A stretch of DNA of 64,000 nucleotides from Mycosarcoma maydis (taxonomy: Eukaryota > Basidiomycota > Ustilaginomycetes > Ustilaginales): positions 124,001-188,000 of the forward strand of contig NC_026492.1 of assembly GCF_000328475.2 (NCBI RefSeq), read 5' to 3'. Of this stretch, positions 35,108 through 44,538 are shown in pieces (within the stretch, counting starts at the first letter, position 1; every line of letters begins with the position of its first letter). The notes under the pieces were generated by a model. The model was not told where the DNA came from and ran no database searches. It worked only from the letters and a program-made list of their open reading frames with translations. A program made the position numbers and the translations under genes.

Positions 35108-36451
35108 TTTGACAAATCATTGACTCACCTGGATCAAGCTTTGTTGGTGCTGGTCGTGCTGGCAAGGCTGTAGACGACTGTGTTGCGTCTCTGACTTGCA
35201 ACTGAGTTCGAGACGGTAGTGATACAGTGGACGGGTGTGCGAATACGGATGGCGCGGGCGGATGAAGGAGCAAATGCACGAAACGAGAAAAGCGCAAGAG
35301 GGGCAACGGTGACGACAAGAGGCTGAGGGCGGACCAAACAGGGCAGATTTGATCCACCATTCCACCTTACACCATTCGACTTAAGTAGATTCTTCGCACA
35401 GCGTGCCTGACTGGAGCGCCTCATGTATCAAGACTCGTCGGTGATATGATACAACGCGGTTGGCGTGCGTCAAACGCGACACGGACAGAGCCAGCCGACA
35501 GAAGCCAAGTTAGACAGGGACAGACGCATCAAGCTGTCAGGGCGCAAAGCCGAGCTGGATACCATCAAGCCTTGTGAGACGCGATCGACCATCGTTGGTC
35601 ACCAAGCTGACGCTTTCTAGTCGCGGTACCAAACACAGAGCGCGTATGCACACTGCCAAGGAGTGGCTGCATGGATGGTAGCCGCCGAGGCACGAGCTAT
35701 GCATTTCTGGCAGTCTATCGCCTAGAGTACACCACCAATCCATGATCCGCATGTACCTGACTCTCACACTCTCAACCGCTTGTCTCGGCTTTGGCTTTGC
35801 ACGTCGATCCTCAAAACGCATGGCCCTTGCAAACCTGAGCTAAGTTGCAAGCCGCTATTTACGTTCTACACGCTCCGTGCTATGCATACGAGGCTCCTGT
35901 TTGAACAACTCTGTCACGCTCCCCTCATGTCTGAGTGCTTTGTCTGTGACTGCTTCGCCTTGGCCTGTGTGGCTTCCACCCGAATCAGTACGATCGGTCG
36001 TTCATCCTCAACTCACCCAGTCCGCCATATGCGCCGATGATGGCCACCACAGCGTCAGTCCCGTTTCAGTGATGAGCATGCACATCCACAACCAACGCCA
36101 GCTTCAGCCATGCTAAACTCACCCCATTCAAGCTTGGCCTGCCATCCTCGATTTCGCCGCACGGCCAGCGAGACAAGAGATGGCAACTTGTCTCTGCTCT
36201 TGGTCGGCAATCCACATCCGAATCGCAAATATTGATCAGCCACAGCATCCGATCGCATTCAACCTTGAAGTTTTCCAAGAGTGTGCAAGGAGTCTTTCAA
36301 ACAGCATCAACTGCGCGGCACGATTTGGTGAGCGATGGTGGTCGTCTACCTTTCACACAACGGTCAGGGGCAAGTAGCACGGAGGGGTTTGCGCGAAACC
36401 GAGCGACCAGATTAGCTTGTTCACTCATATGCGCACCCTTGCAGTGCAAGC

Positions 36452-36491
36452 AGCGTAGACAGCGTAGACAGCGTAGACAGCGTAGACAGCG
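36452..36491. repeat. 9-nt repeat agcgtagac
   Basis: Four and a half perfect tandem copies. No associated gene. Confidence 0.9.
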
Positions 36492-37167
36492 TGCAAGAGT
36501 AGAATTAAAGCTCGTTTTGATCGCATCTCCATGTCCCTGCTTTCGGCTGGATAGTACGATAAAGTACAATTGGATGTCGAGATGCAATGAGGCAGGGCGT
36601 GGGAATCCTAGATGCCACGTTGCGTGATGCTCGTCAAAAGGCGTCGCGAGACAGGAGGCAGGCGATCGCGACGGCCAAACAGAACGACGTTTTGCGCAGC
36701 AAGGAGCTTACGCTTCAACACCTCCTTGTTTGCTGCTTTTTTTGTTACCGCTCTCGCTTGACGCCGCTTGACGCACGACGTGCTCCGTCATCAAGATCCG
36801 TGGACATGCCCAAACAGAGTAAACCATGTACGAGTTGAGTGCGTGTTGCAGTCACCACCTCCTGACAGCTCGGCTAAAACACACAAACCATTCATGACGG
36901 TAAATTGAATCGTGATTCCACACTGATCTGAACAGCATTTGTGAATTCGTGAATCACGATCGCCTTGCCGCTGTGCGCCATCTCCCCCCTCCCCCACCTG
37001 CTGGGTTCGTGATTGCGTGGTTGCGTGGTCCAGCTTCGTATGCGACGCAGTCTGCACTACCCTGCAGCACCGGTATCTTTGTTGCAGCTGCACAGCACCG
37101 CTCAATTAAGACCAAGTTCATGCCAACAATCACGAATCAAATCAAGACATAAGCCTGAGCTGTCCAA

Positions 37168-37228
37168 GTCGTAAGTCGTGAGTCACGCATGAGTCGTGAG
37201 TCTGTGAGTCGTGAGTGTGAGTCGTGCG
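37168..37228. repeat. GTGAGTC period-7 repeat
   Basis: Units of gtgagtc, gtaagtc and gagtcac, partly out of phase. Same period as the other heptad arrays. It lies about 340 bases upstream of the rrp9 start codon. Confidence 0.75.
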
Positions 37229-37563
37229 TAACTCACAACTTGGAACGTGGAAAATCGATAAAACGATATGGCTGTTAGATCGCTTCATCCAGCATCGTTG
37301 CAATCGGGTTGCAGATATGAGATCGATCCACGATGCACGATTCCCGAGATGCGAAGTTCACTCCACTCAAATCGTGAATTTATGAAAAGTGGAAGAAAAG
37401 TGGTACGAGAAAAATCCTACAGCAAAGACCAAATGTTGTTGCTTGACCGGTTTCATCTTGGTTGACGTTCGCCTCTACTTCCTATTCTCTCGACTCGACC
37501 GGCATCGTCGTCGGCATAGCAAAGCAGAGTACCACCAGCTTGGCATTGCACCTTGTTGCCAGT

Positions 37564-39516
37564 ATGCCGGACGCGTTTTTCCAGAAGAAGCGCAAGCGCA
37601 CGTCGTCTTCCAACAACAACACTTCGGGTTCCAGTCGAGCAGGTCCATCACGTACCACGCCGTCGACGCGCAACGCCACCCGAAAAGCCACCGCCAAAGA
37701 TGACAGCTCGGACGACGACGTCCCCGGAGGTGGCATTGACGATATGGACCTCGTCCACCGCTACGACCACGATGCCAACAGCGACGACGAAGCGGACGCC
37801 GCAGAGACTCCCGCCGAGGCACGCGTCAGACTAGCAAAAATGTACCTCGATGGTCTGTCGTCGTCGACCAACGCGGCTCCACCAGCATCAGGCGTAGAGG
37901 AAGACGATGATTTCTTTGAATCCGACGACACTCGCGCGTTCGGATTGGCCGATGCAGCTCAGGCGGACAGAGACAACATCGCCGCGAGGCTGCAGAAGGA
38001 TGTGGCTCAACAAACCGGCAAGCTGCATCTGTTCGTAGCGGATCGAATCGTTCTACCGACCAGCAGCACCACCGACGACCTAGAGTCACCGATCGACGAG
38101 CGTAACCAACCCACGATACTCGCTGTTAGAGGACACAGATTGAGCGTCACGTGTGCGATCGCCTCGTCAGATGCAAAGTGGTTATTTACCGCTAGCAAAG
38201 ATGGTAGTATCATTCGCTATCGTCTACGCGACGGCAAGATGATGCGCATCCTACCCAGCCGGCCCTCTCGTTTCGACGAGTCCGGTCCGGCTCTGCCACC
38301 TTCCTGCAAGAGAAAAAGCAAGACCTCCGGTGCTGCTCGGCGTCGTGCGCGTCTCTCATCCTCGTCGGCCTCGGACGAATCGGCATGCTACCTCAGTCTG
38401 CGTCCCGACCAAGGTCACACGGACGAAGTATGGACACTCTCGCTCTCGTCTGATGGACAGTATCTTGCATCTGGAGGTGTGGATCGTTCGGTCTGCATCT
38501 GGTCGCTCACCCCGACCGAAAGCTTTGTCTCGCATCTCTCTGGGCACAAGGATTCCATCAGCTCGCTCTGCTTCCGTTCCACATCTCACGAGCTATACAC
38601 CGCATCGCTCGATCGAACTCTGAAGCTGTACGACGTCTCGCAGCTCTCGTACATCGAAACGCTGTTCGGACACCAAGAATCTGTACTGTCACTCTCGTGC
38701 TTGTCGGCGGAAACCGCGGTGAGCGCCGGCGGCCGAGATCGGACGTGTCGCTACTGGAAGATCCGCGACGAATCGCAGCTCGTCTTCCGCGCGGGCATCC
38801 GGTCCAAGCTACGAACCGTACTGGAAGGAGGCGACCTGGCACCATCGTCGTCATCACTCACTAATCCAACCGAGGCCATGGAGGGATCGGTGGAAGTGGT
38901 CAGCATGATTGACACGCACCACTTTGTATCTGGCGGAGACAGCGGATGCATCTCGCTATGGAATCTGGCCAAGAAAAAGCCTATTTTCAGCCAGCCCATT
39001 GCGCACGGCCTCGAAAGCACGCACAGCGAAAGCGAGGGCGAAATTCGATCGCCCAGATGGATCACCAGTCTCGGCGTACTACCGTATAGCGATTGCTTCG
39101 TCAGTGGATCCTGGGACGGTTGGATTCGCGTCTGGGGTCTCACCAAAGGTGCTGCAGGCTTGAAAGGCTTCCGCGAGTTGGGCAAGATCAAAGCCTCGGG
39201 CGTGGTCAACTCGCTGCAGATCATCCAGGCGCCCATCTCAAGTGTCGTGCTTACCGCCAACAACACGCTGCACACCACAGCAATCCAACCGGCCGAATAC
39301 AAGCGATCCACATCCACTTGCACATCCAATTCGCAATACGAGCACCACGAATATTTCAGCTTGTCTCGTCTACAGGCATCCAAGCACAACTCTCCGCCCA
39401 TCATCATCGCCGCCCTCGGCAAGGAGCACAAGTTCGGCAGATGGTTCCATACCAAACACGCCAGCAACCAGACGCTCGTTGTTCCCTTGGCGTTGCGTTT
39501 AGCTAGCGAGCCCTAG
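37564..39516 (+). CDS. rrp9: U3 snoRNP WD40 protein Rrp9 (U3-55K)
   Basis: Core protein of the box C/D U3 snoRNP, needed for early 18S rRNA processing in the nucleolus. About 650 residues, one exon. The start MPDAFFQKKRKR at 37564 is a typical Rrp9 beginning with a basic nuclear signal; the upstream extension begins only with TTG. After a Ser/acidic linker comes EARVRLAKMYLDGL (about residue 88), a conserved helix of the family, then seven-bladed WD40 sequence from about residue 185 (VRGHRLSVTCAIASSDAKWL, GHTDEVWTLSLSSDGQYLAS, GHKDSISSLCF, GHQESVLSLSCL) to near the end. A basic insert (KRKSKTSGAARRRARLSS) sits between blades 1 and 2. Convergent with the fyv10 gene 156 bases away. Confidence 0.92.
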   Translation: MPDAFFQKKRKRTSSSNNNTSGSSRAGPSRTTPSTRNATRKATAKDDSSDDDVPGGGIDDMDLVHRYDHDANSDDEADAAETPAEARVRLAKMYLDGLSSSTNAAPPASGVEEDDDFFESDDTRAFGLADAAQADRDNIAARLQKDVAQQTGKLHLFVADRIVLPTSSTTDDLESPIDERNQPTILAVRGHRLSVTCAIASSDAKWLFTASKDGSIIRYRLRDGKMMRILPSRPSRFDESGPALPPSCKRKSKTSGAARRRARLSSSSASDESACYLSLRPDQGHTDEVWTLSLSSDGQYLASGGVDRSVCIWSLTPTESFVSHLSGHKDSISSLCFRSTSHELYTASLDRTLKLYDVSQLSYIETLFGHQESVLSLSCLSAETAVSAGGRDRTCRYWKIRDESQLVFRAGIRSKLRTVLEGGDLAPSSSSLTNPTEAMEGSVEVVSMIDTHHFVSGGDSGCISLWNLAKKKPIFSQPIAHGLESTHSESEGEIRSPRWITSLGVLPYSDCFVSGSWDGWIRVWGLTKGAAGLKGFRELGKIKASGVVNSLQIIQAPISSVVLTANNTLHTTAIQPAEYKRSTSTCTSNSQYEHHEYFSLSRLQASKHNSPPIIIAALGKEHKFGRWFHTKHASNQTLVVPLALRLASEP

Positions 39517-39672
39517 CCGCCCTTCGCAATCCGAACCACATGCTACCGTCACGACCCACAGTAGACCGTGGACGCGTGGCGTAGATCATCCAATGTTCAA
39601 CACGATCTCACGGCTCAGCGACTCGATGGTCGCACCAGATAGCATCTCGCCCGATCGAATTGAATTGTAAGA

Positions 39673-41133
39673 CTACGAAATGAAGACCTTGCGTATCTCG
39701 TCGACCCTACAAACCTCGGCAGTTCTGGGACACTTGATCGTCTGTATGGCGTGTGTATGGTGTGCGCATTTGACGAGCTCGAGCACGGTGCTCTGTGCAT
39801 ACACTCTTCCGTTTGCGAGCGCGAGCGGCGGATCGTTGTGGTCCATGAGTTTGCCCGAGTAGCTGCACACCAGCGTAGAGTTTTGGTGATGGCTCCACGG
39901 CACTTCGGTCGCGAGTTTGCCCAGACCGGTCTCGTCGCAGATCGGGCAATCCACCGACGCTCTCTCGTCCATCTGTCCTGACGCTTGTCGAGTATAGCAT
40001 TGCGGTAGTTTCAGTGAAGAGAGTCCGGCACTCAGTGCGATGTGCAGGATGGGTTGTGGTGGCAGAGAGTGGATTTGCAGAGCGCAAGCGCGGAACGAAT
40101 CGCGCAGCATGCTCCATCGTGCTAAGCTGTACAGATCCGCATATGCCCACGATGCCGGCCCGCACGCGAGAAGCGCCATGGCTCGCGAAATTTGTCGATG
40201 CATCGCTTCGGCTGCCAACCTATCGTACTCGAGCTCCTTGTCCATCGCCGAGGGTGCGCCGGAGAGCGTCGAGCTACTCGTACCAATACTGGGTTTGCTC
40301 GTGCAACTCGAAGCACTCACCATTGGCAGCAGATGTCGTCGCGCATACGCAATCGCCTCTTTCAAGCTCTCGGGCCTTCTCGTCCTCGTCAGCTCGACAA
40401 ACTCCTGCAGCCGCAAATTGAACTCGAGCGGTGTGCGAATCTTTCGCAGAACCGCCTTGTTCTCGGAACACCACGCCAGCGCCAACGTGCAGCTCGGCTT
40501 GACATCAACTTGGCCGCTTTCTGCATCCCATCCCGGCGGACACAGACTGTCCTCGATGCGCGCCACCTGTTCGAACAGCTGCAGATCCACCAGATCCTCG
40601 ATGCCGCGGCTGTGAGCCAACTCGTGAGCTGCCTGTCGATATCCACGTCGGAGCATATAGTCCACTACCATGCGATCTAGCCTGGTCTTGCTCCACTCGT
40701 GAAATTCTTCCGTGTCCGAGTCCGTCGCCAGCTTGTGTAGCTGCTCTAGATGGTCCGTTCTCGACTGCGCCATTCTCAGCGTCGTCTTGGCCGCATCCGA
40801 TAGCGGCTCCAGCTTGCGTTTCAGCCCCTTGAGTCGACCCAACACGGCATCCAGAGACTTTTCCACTTCGAGCGCAGCAGTACCAGCACCAGCACCAGCA
40901 CCAGCACCAGCAGACGAAAGAGAAGAACAGAGTTTGGATGCTTCCGAGAATGTGGTGGTGGCGAACAACAGTTCGCGTTCGACCAACCGCTGTTGCGTTT
41001 TCTGCTGACGTCGAAGCTCGTCGAACGGCGCTCGGGCAAAGGGCGCTTCGAGCAGCAGAATTCCATCCAGGTTGGGTGCAATGTCACCAGAAGTGACTGC
41101 AGACGCACCGCTCTCGACCATGGTCGCTTCCAT
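39673..41133 (-). CDS. fyv10: Fyv10/Gid9/MAEA subunit of the GID/CTLH ubiquitin ligase
   Basis: Catalytic-type RING subunit of the GID/CTLH E3 ligase, which in yeast degrades gluconeogenic enzymes when glucose returns. 486 residues, one exon. Order: N-terminal coiled region with an (Ala-Gly)n tract from a ccagca repeat (about residue 75-85), LisH (VDYMLRRGYRQAAHELAHS, about 160), CTLH (about 200-255), CRA region (about 330-385) and the divergent GID-type RING at the end: CPICDETG (about 397), HHQNSTLVCSYSGKLM, LANGRVY, and IKCPRTAEVCRVDEIRKVFI. The GID RING lacks standard spacing, as is normal for the family. Start: ATG at 41133; a second Met four codons later is also possible. The pairing with Rmd5/Gid2 is known biology, not visible here. 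Confidence 0.93.
   Translation of the reverse strand: MEATMVESGASAVTSGDIAPNLDGILLLEAPFARAPFDELRRQQKTQQRLVERELLFATTTFSEASKLCSSLSSAGAGAGAGAGTAALEVEKSLDAVLGRLKGLKRKLEPLSDAAKTTLRMAQSRTDHLEQLHKLATDSDTEEFHEWSKTRLDRMVVDYMLRRGYRQAAHELAHSRGIEDLVDLQLFEQVARIEDSLCPPGWDAESGQVDVKPSCTLALAWCSENKAVLRKIRTPLEFNLRLQEFVELTRTRRPESLKEAIAYARRHLLPMVSASSCTSKPSIGTSSSTLSGAPSAMDKELEYDRLAAEAMHRQISRAMALLACGPASWAYADLYSLARWSMLRDSFRACALQIHSLPPQPILHIALSAGLSSLKLPQCYTRQASGQMDERASVDCPICDETGLGKLATEVPWSHHQNSTLVCSYSGKLMDHNDPPLALANGRVYAQSTVLELVKCAHHTHAIQTIKCPRTAEVCRVDEIRKVFIS
40876..40914 (-). repeat. Coding hexanucleotide repeat in fyv10
   Basis: Perfect ccagca-type hexamer repeated about six times, encoding alternating Ala-Gly. 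Such tracts often vary in length between strains. Confidence 0.85.
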
Positions 41134-41646
41134 TGTGTTTGTTGTATGTCGATAATGATGATAATGCAGGTATTGGTAGAGAAAGGCAATTAATCGTCAA
41201 TTACGAATCTGAGAGCACAATGTCCGTGTGTTGGAGAGCAGACATGTGTGGACCCTGAACTTCAGTGACCTCGAATCGTCTATCGTCAATCACGAATCAC
41301 GAATCGTGAATCGTGAATCGTGAATGCACTCGTGACTTACTCAGCCGAATACAGTCACGAGTGTGAGTCCCGAGTCATGATTTTCGTGATTCCGCTTGAA
41401 ACGCTGACTCAGTGACTTAACGCTTGAGCGCTCTCACATGTCTCAGAAATCACAGAATCACGAATCCGTAAGCTATCGTGAAGGCGATCTCGTCGATTCT
41501 GCAATCACGAATCGTGAATTACAGTATTTTCACGCACTGTACTCACGACTGAGAACTGATGACACTCTCCGACACATGACAGATGACGACGACTAGTGTG
41601 TGAATTGCACGATTCGCTATAAAGCTGGATCCTTCACGATTCACGA
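41134..41646. other. Intergenic region fyv10 to FCP1-like gene
   Basis: About 510 bases almost entirely built of period-7 sequence: cgtcaatcacgaatcacg and gaatcgt units at 41284-41326, further scattered copies at 41340-41395 and 41450-41520, and attcacg units at 41634-41647 running up to the stop codon of the next gene. No gene seen. Confidence 0.7.
41284..41326. repeat. Period-7 array with orientation switch
   Basis: Two or three acgaatc units followed immediately by gaatcgt units, so the array reverses direction within ~15 bases. Same family as the other intergenic arrays. Confidence 0.8.
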
Positions 41647-42352
41647 TTACAGCGCAGCGGTGGCCGAAGCAGCATCTCCCGCAGACCACGCCTGGACGTC
41701 GATGCCGAGCTTGCCACACACGTCTCTTCCCTTGTCCACCCAGAACTCGGGTGTTGCACCCTGTTGGATCAGTTGCAAGCTGTGCTCTTGATTTTGCGCT
41801 GTTTTAGGTGCGCCGTAGCCCTCGATGCCGCCGCTCTGGATGAAAGCGCTGACGTTGGACTGATAACGCAGCGTTTCGAGCACTCCGATAGTTTGCAGCA
41901 GCACATCGTCCAGTTGACTTTCGAGCCTGGCTTTCGTGTTCGAGCTGTCTTGCTCGTCTGTATCAGTGGCATCATGTGGTTTGGAATCAGCTGAGGCATC
42001 GGCCACTGTATCGACAACCTCGGTATCGGACAAAGCTGGACCGACTGCTTTCTTGCCAATTGACAGGTCCGAGTCGTACTCGAAATCGTCGTCTGCCATT
42101 GCACCATGCGCCGAATGCGACTCATCCACATACGCTTGCTCTTGCGCGTCTGCAGTCGTCGACACGTGACGTATAAACTCTTTCATCCTTTTCGCGTCGT
42201 CCGTGCCAAACTCTGGAATGAGCAGCTGGTTGTACGGTTGCAACTTGGCTTTCGCTACACTATCGTCGACCAAGACAGTATTGTGCGCACCCCACGGCCC
42301 GCGTTCTTCTGCGAGCTTTGCCGCTTGCAAGCTCGCTGACATGTACTGCGCT

Positions 42353-42383
<31 letters not shown>

Positions 42384-43866
42384 TTTGCGCCTTGAGTTTC
42401 TGTTTGTGCATCTTGCCTCTGTATTTGTTATCCGCAGCTGGCGCTTTCGGAGCATTCGGTGGCGGTACGTCGTCCGGACGTGCCTGGTCGGCTTGGTCCC
42501 TCGCTTCGGCTAGCAGACGACCGGGCGAAGCTTGTTGATTGGCGAAAGCGTTGAGCTCGGCCCAAACGATTTCGAGGTCTTTGACGCTCTCGGCTTTGTG
42601 CTGGTAGAAGCGATTGGGTACTAGAGTGTCGCGCGCCCAGACACGGAGCAACTGGGATCGGATCGATGCGTCGAACGAGACAGAAACCATGCTGTCGACA
42701 TTCGCAGGTTGGGCAGAGGACCACACGACCACATGGGCATTTCCGGCAGAACAAGGTTCGTAGATGTGTCCAGTCTCGGGATTGGTGCGCCAGAAATGCG
42801 AGCCATGTGGTCGAGCTATGGCTGGATCGATCTCTTTCGACTTGGCCGAGCACAGGGTAGCGTCGCCCTTTGAGATGCCGAGGCAATACTGCAAAAAGCA
42901 TCGCAAGAACGGCCTAGGTACCGCATGTGCAGAATCTTTGGCTCTGCCATGACGACTCTTGGCTCGGAACACAAGCGTACCGTTGAGATCGAGGATGACG
43001 AGCAACTTGCGATCGCGCGCCTCCTCTTCGCTCAGCTGCCTGGACGCTTGTTTGGCTTGTTCCATGTACGATGGCCGTGGCGCCGCGCGCATCGCTGGTG
43101 GTTGAAGCCGCATTGTCGGCAGTCCAGATGTGGAAGCATGCATCGGTTTTGCTCGCACAGAGGACGAGTTTTGATTATATGGTCTGAATCGAGAAGAGTC
43201 AGTCACCGGAGAATAAGAGTGGTAGTCTCGCTGTCGCTGCTGTTGCTGCAGGTGGGCGTGTGTTGGCAGATAGATTCCAGCGTTGGCGCCTTTTGAGGCA
43301 GGCGAATCAGCGGCCGAGGCAGAGGCAGCAGCAGCAGCATCGAGCATCGCTCTGGGAGCAGCGGGAGCACCATGAACGCCTTTCGGCGCACGGGCTGCGC
43401 TGGTCCAGACTTGGGTGGCTGACGCATGCGCCGAGGTAGGTGCATTCGGATGCAATGTTTGCGCTTCATATGCGTGCCTGGGTGCAACGGCTTCATGTAG
43501 CGGCTGCCAGTGATACGAAGTGTAATGGTGATCTTGCGGGTATGTGTGTGCATCGTATCCGTTCTGACTCCATGGTGCGCCGGCGTAAGGATGAGCTTGG
43601 TCGTACGCGTACCCATCACGACACGGATAACGCTCGGGCGCGTCGTATCCACCGTGACCATAGTCGGCATAGCCAGCTGGAGCGTACGCTTCGTAGTGAT
43701 CACGCCGATACGCATCAGAATCATACGCTGCTCGTGCTCGTCGACGAGGGTAGTCATTGTAGTCGTATTCGTACACTGCTGTATCGTCTTGCTCCTGACC
43801 GCGCACCCATGGTCTTTTCTGAGACCAACTTGCCGCGTAGTGCGGATGTCTATATGGAGCCGACAT
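41647..43866 (-). CDS. FCP1-homology (NIF/HAD) domain protein with DLNGT active-site variant
   Basis: About 739 residues from the ATG at 43866 (MSAPYRH). The N-terminal half is Tyr/His/Asp-rich and disordered. An FCP1-homology HAD domain follows from about residue 285: LLVILDLNGTLVFR (about 288-301), then PRPFLRCFLQY, VVVWSSAQPANVDSMV, NRFYQHK with KDLEIVWAELNAF, and NTVLVDDSVAKAKLQPYNQLLIPEFG. In classical members the first motif is DxDGT; here the second Asp is Asn. The nucleophile Asp is kept, but the general acid/base is lost, so phosphatase activity is doubtful. A (CTG)n run at 42352-42382 gives about ten Gln (near 495-505). An in-frame ATG at 43956 would add 30 residues that are Arg-containing and acid-poor. 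Role unknown. Confidence 0.8.
42352..42382 (-). repeat. CAG/CTG trinucleotide repeat (poly-Gln)
   Basis: About ten CTG triplets on the plus strand, read as a poly-Gln run in the FCP1-like protein on the minus strand. Confidence 0.9.
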
Positions 43867-44538
43867 TGTGGCAGCTGTATTCCACTTTGGTCTTGCTCCG
43901 GTACAGAGCCTCTGAAAAGCGTTCCTTAAAGTCGCGTGCGCTAGCGGAAAGTCCATTCGCGAGGCAATGATAACAAGCAATGTTCCAATGTAGATCGCTG
44001 TTGATGGTCAGGAGGAGGGACAGACGAAGAAGAAGGAGTAAAATTCCCCCAAGGAAATTTTACTTGATGAATCGTGAATAAGTTCTCGTCAAAATAGTAC
44101 AGTAAATCGTGAGCATATTTTCGTCAAAAAGACTACACTCGTGACTCGTGACTCTCGACTTACACCCACGAAACGTGAATTTGGTGCCATTCCGAGTTCC
44201 GAGCAAGAATCAATGTGCTCCACAATCGCAGACTCGAGAGTCACAAGGGGGACGCACATATTCACGATTTTCATCACGGATATTCACGATTAATCGTGAA
44301 TCACGATTGCGACGCAGGGTCCAATTGTGAAATGTGAATCACGAAAATCACGAATGGTGAATTATTCACAGATTCGGGATAATATTCAGGGATTGGTGAT
44401 TTTGGTGGTCGCTGTCACGTGTTGGCAGTTCACATGACTGATGACTGCTGTGACGCATACTTACGACTTTCACGCTCCACTCGTGACTCTGTCACGTCTG
44501 TCATTAGTACCACCATCGCGCATCCCGCACTCTCAACA
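43867..44538. other. Divergent intergenic region FCP1-like to membrane protein
   Basis: About 670 bases with no gene. Period-7 copies are dense at 44150-44380, and a perfect 20-bp palindrome lies at 44282-44301. A possible upstream start for each neighbour (43956 on the minus strand, 44434 on the plus strand) would shorten the spacer. Confidence 0.6.
44282..44301. repeat. Perfect 20-bp palindrome of the period-7 family
   Basis: The half-site attcacgatt is followed directly by its exact reverse complement. An overlapping 8+1+8 inverted repeat starts at 44292. It could be a two-fold protein-binding site or just two abutting repeat units in opposite directions. Confidence 0.95.

Larger units (their letters stand above)
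33786..37563. other. 3.8-kb gene desert with assorted minisatellites
   Basis: The longest spacer in the window. No open frame here shows a domain or coding composition that I can support. It holds five unrelated tandem repeats (34130, 34181, 34409, 35061, 36452) and, toward the right, period-7 GTGAGTC and GATTCGT sequence (37168-37228; scattered 36905-36960). It may host non-coding transcripts or the promoter of rrp9. I saw no tRNA-like pattern. Confidence 0.55.

Noticed and set aside
44419..44538. N-terminal extension of the membrane protein
   Set aside because: The frame begins with TTG, and the only upstream ATG (44434) sits in repeat-like sequence; 44539 is the better start.
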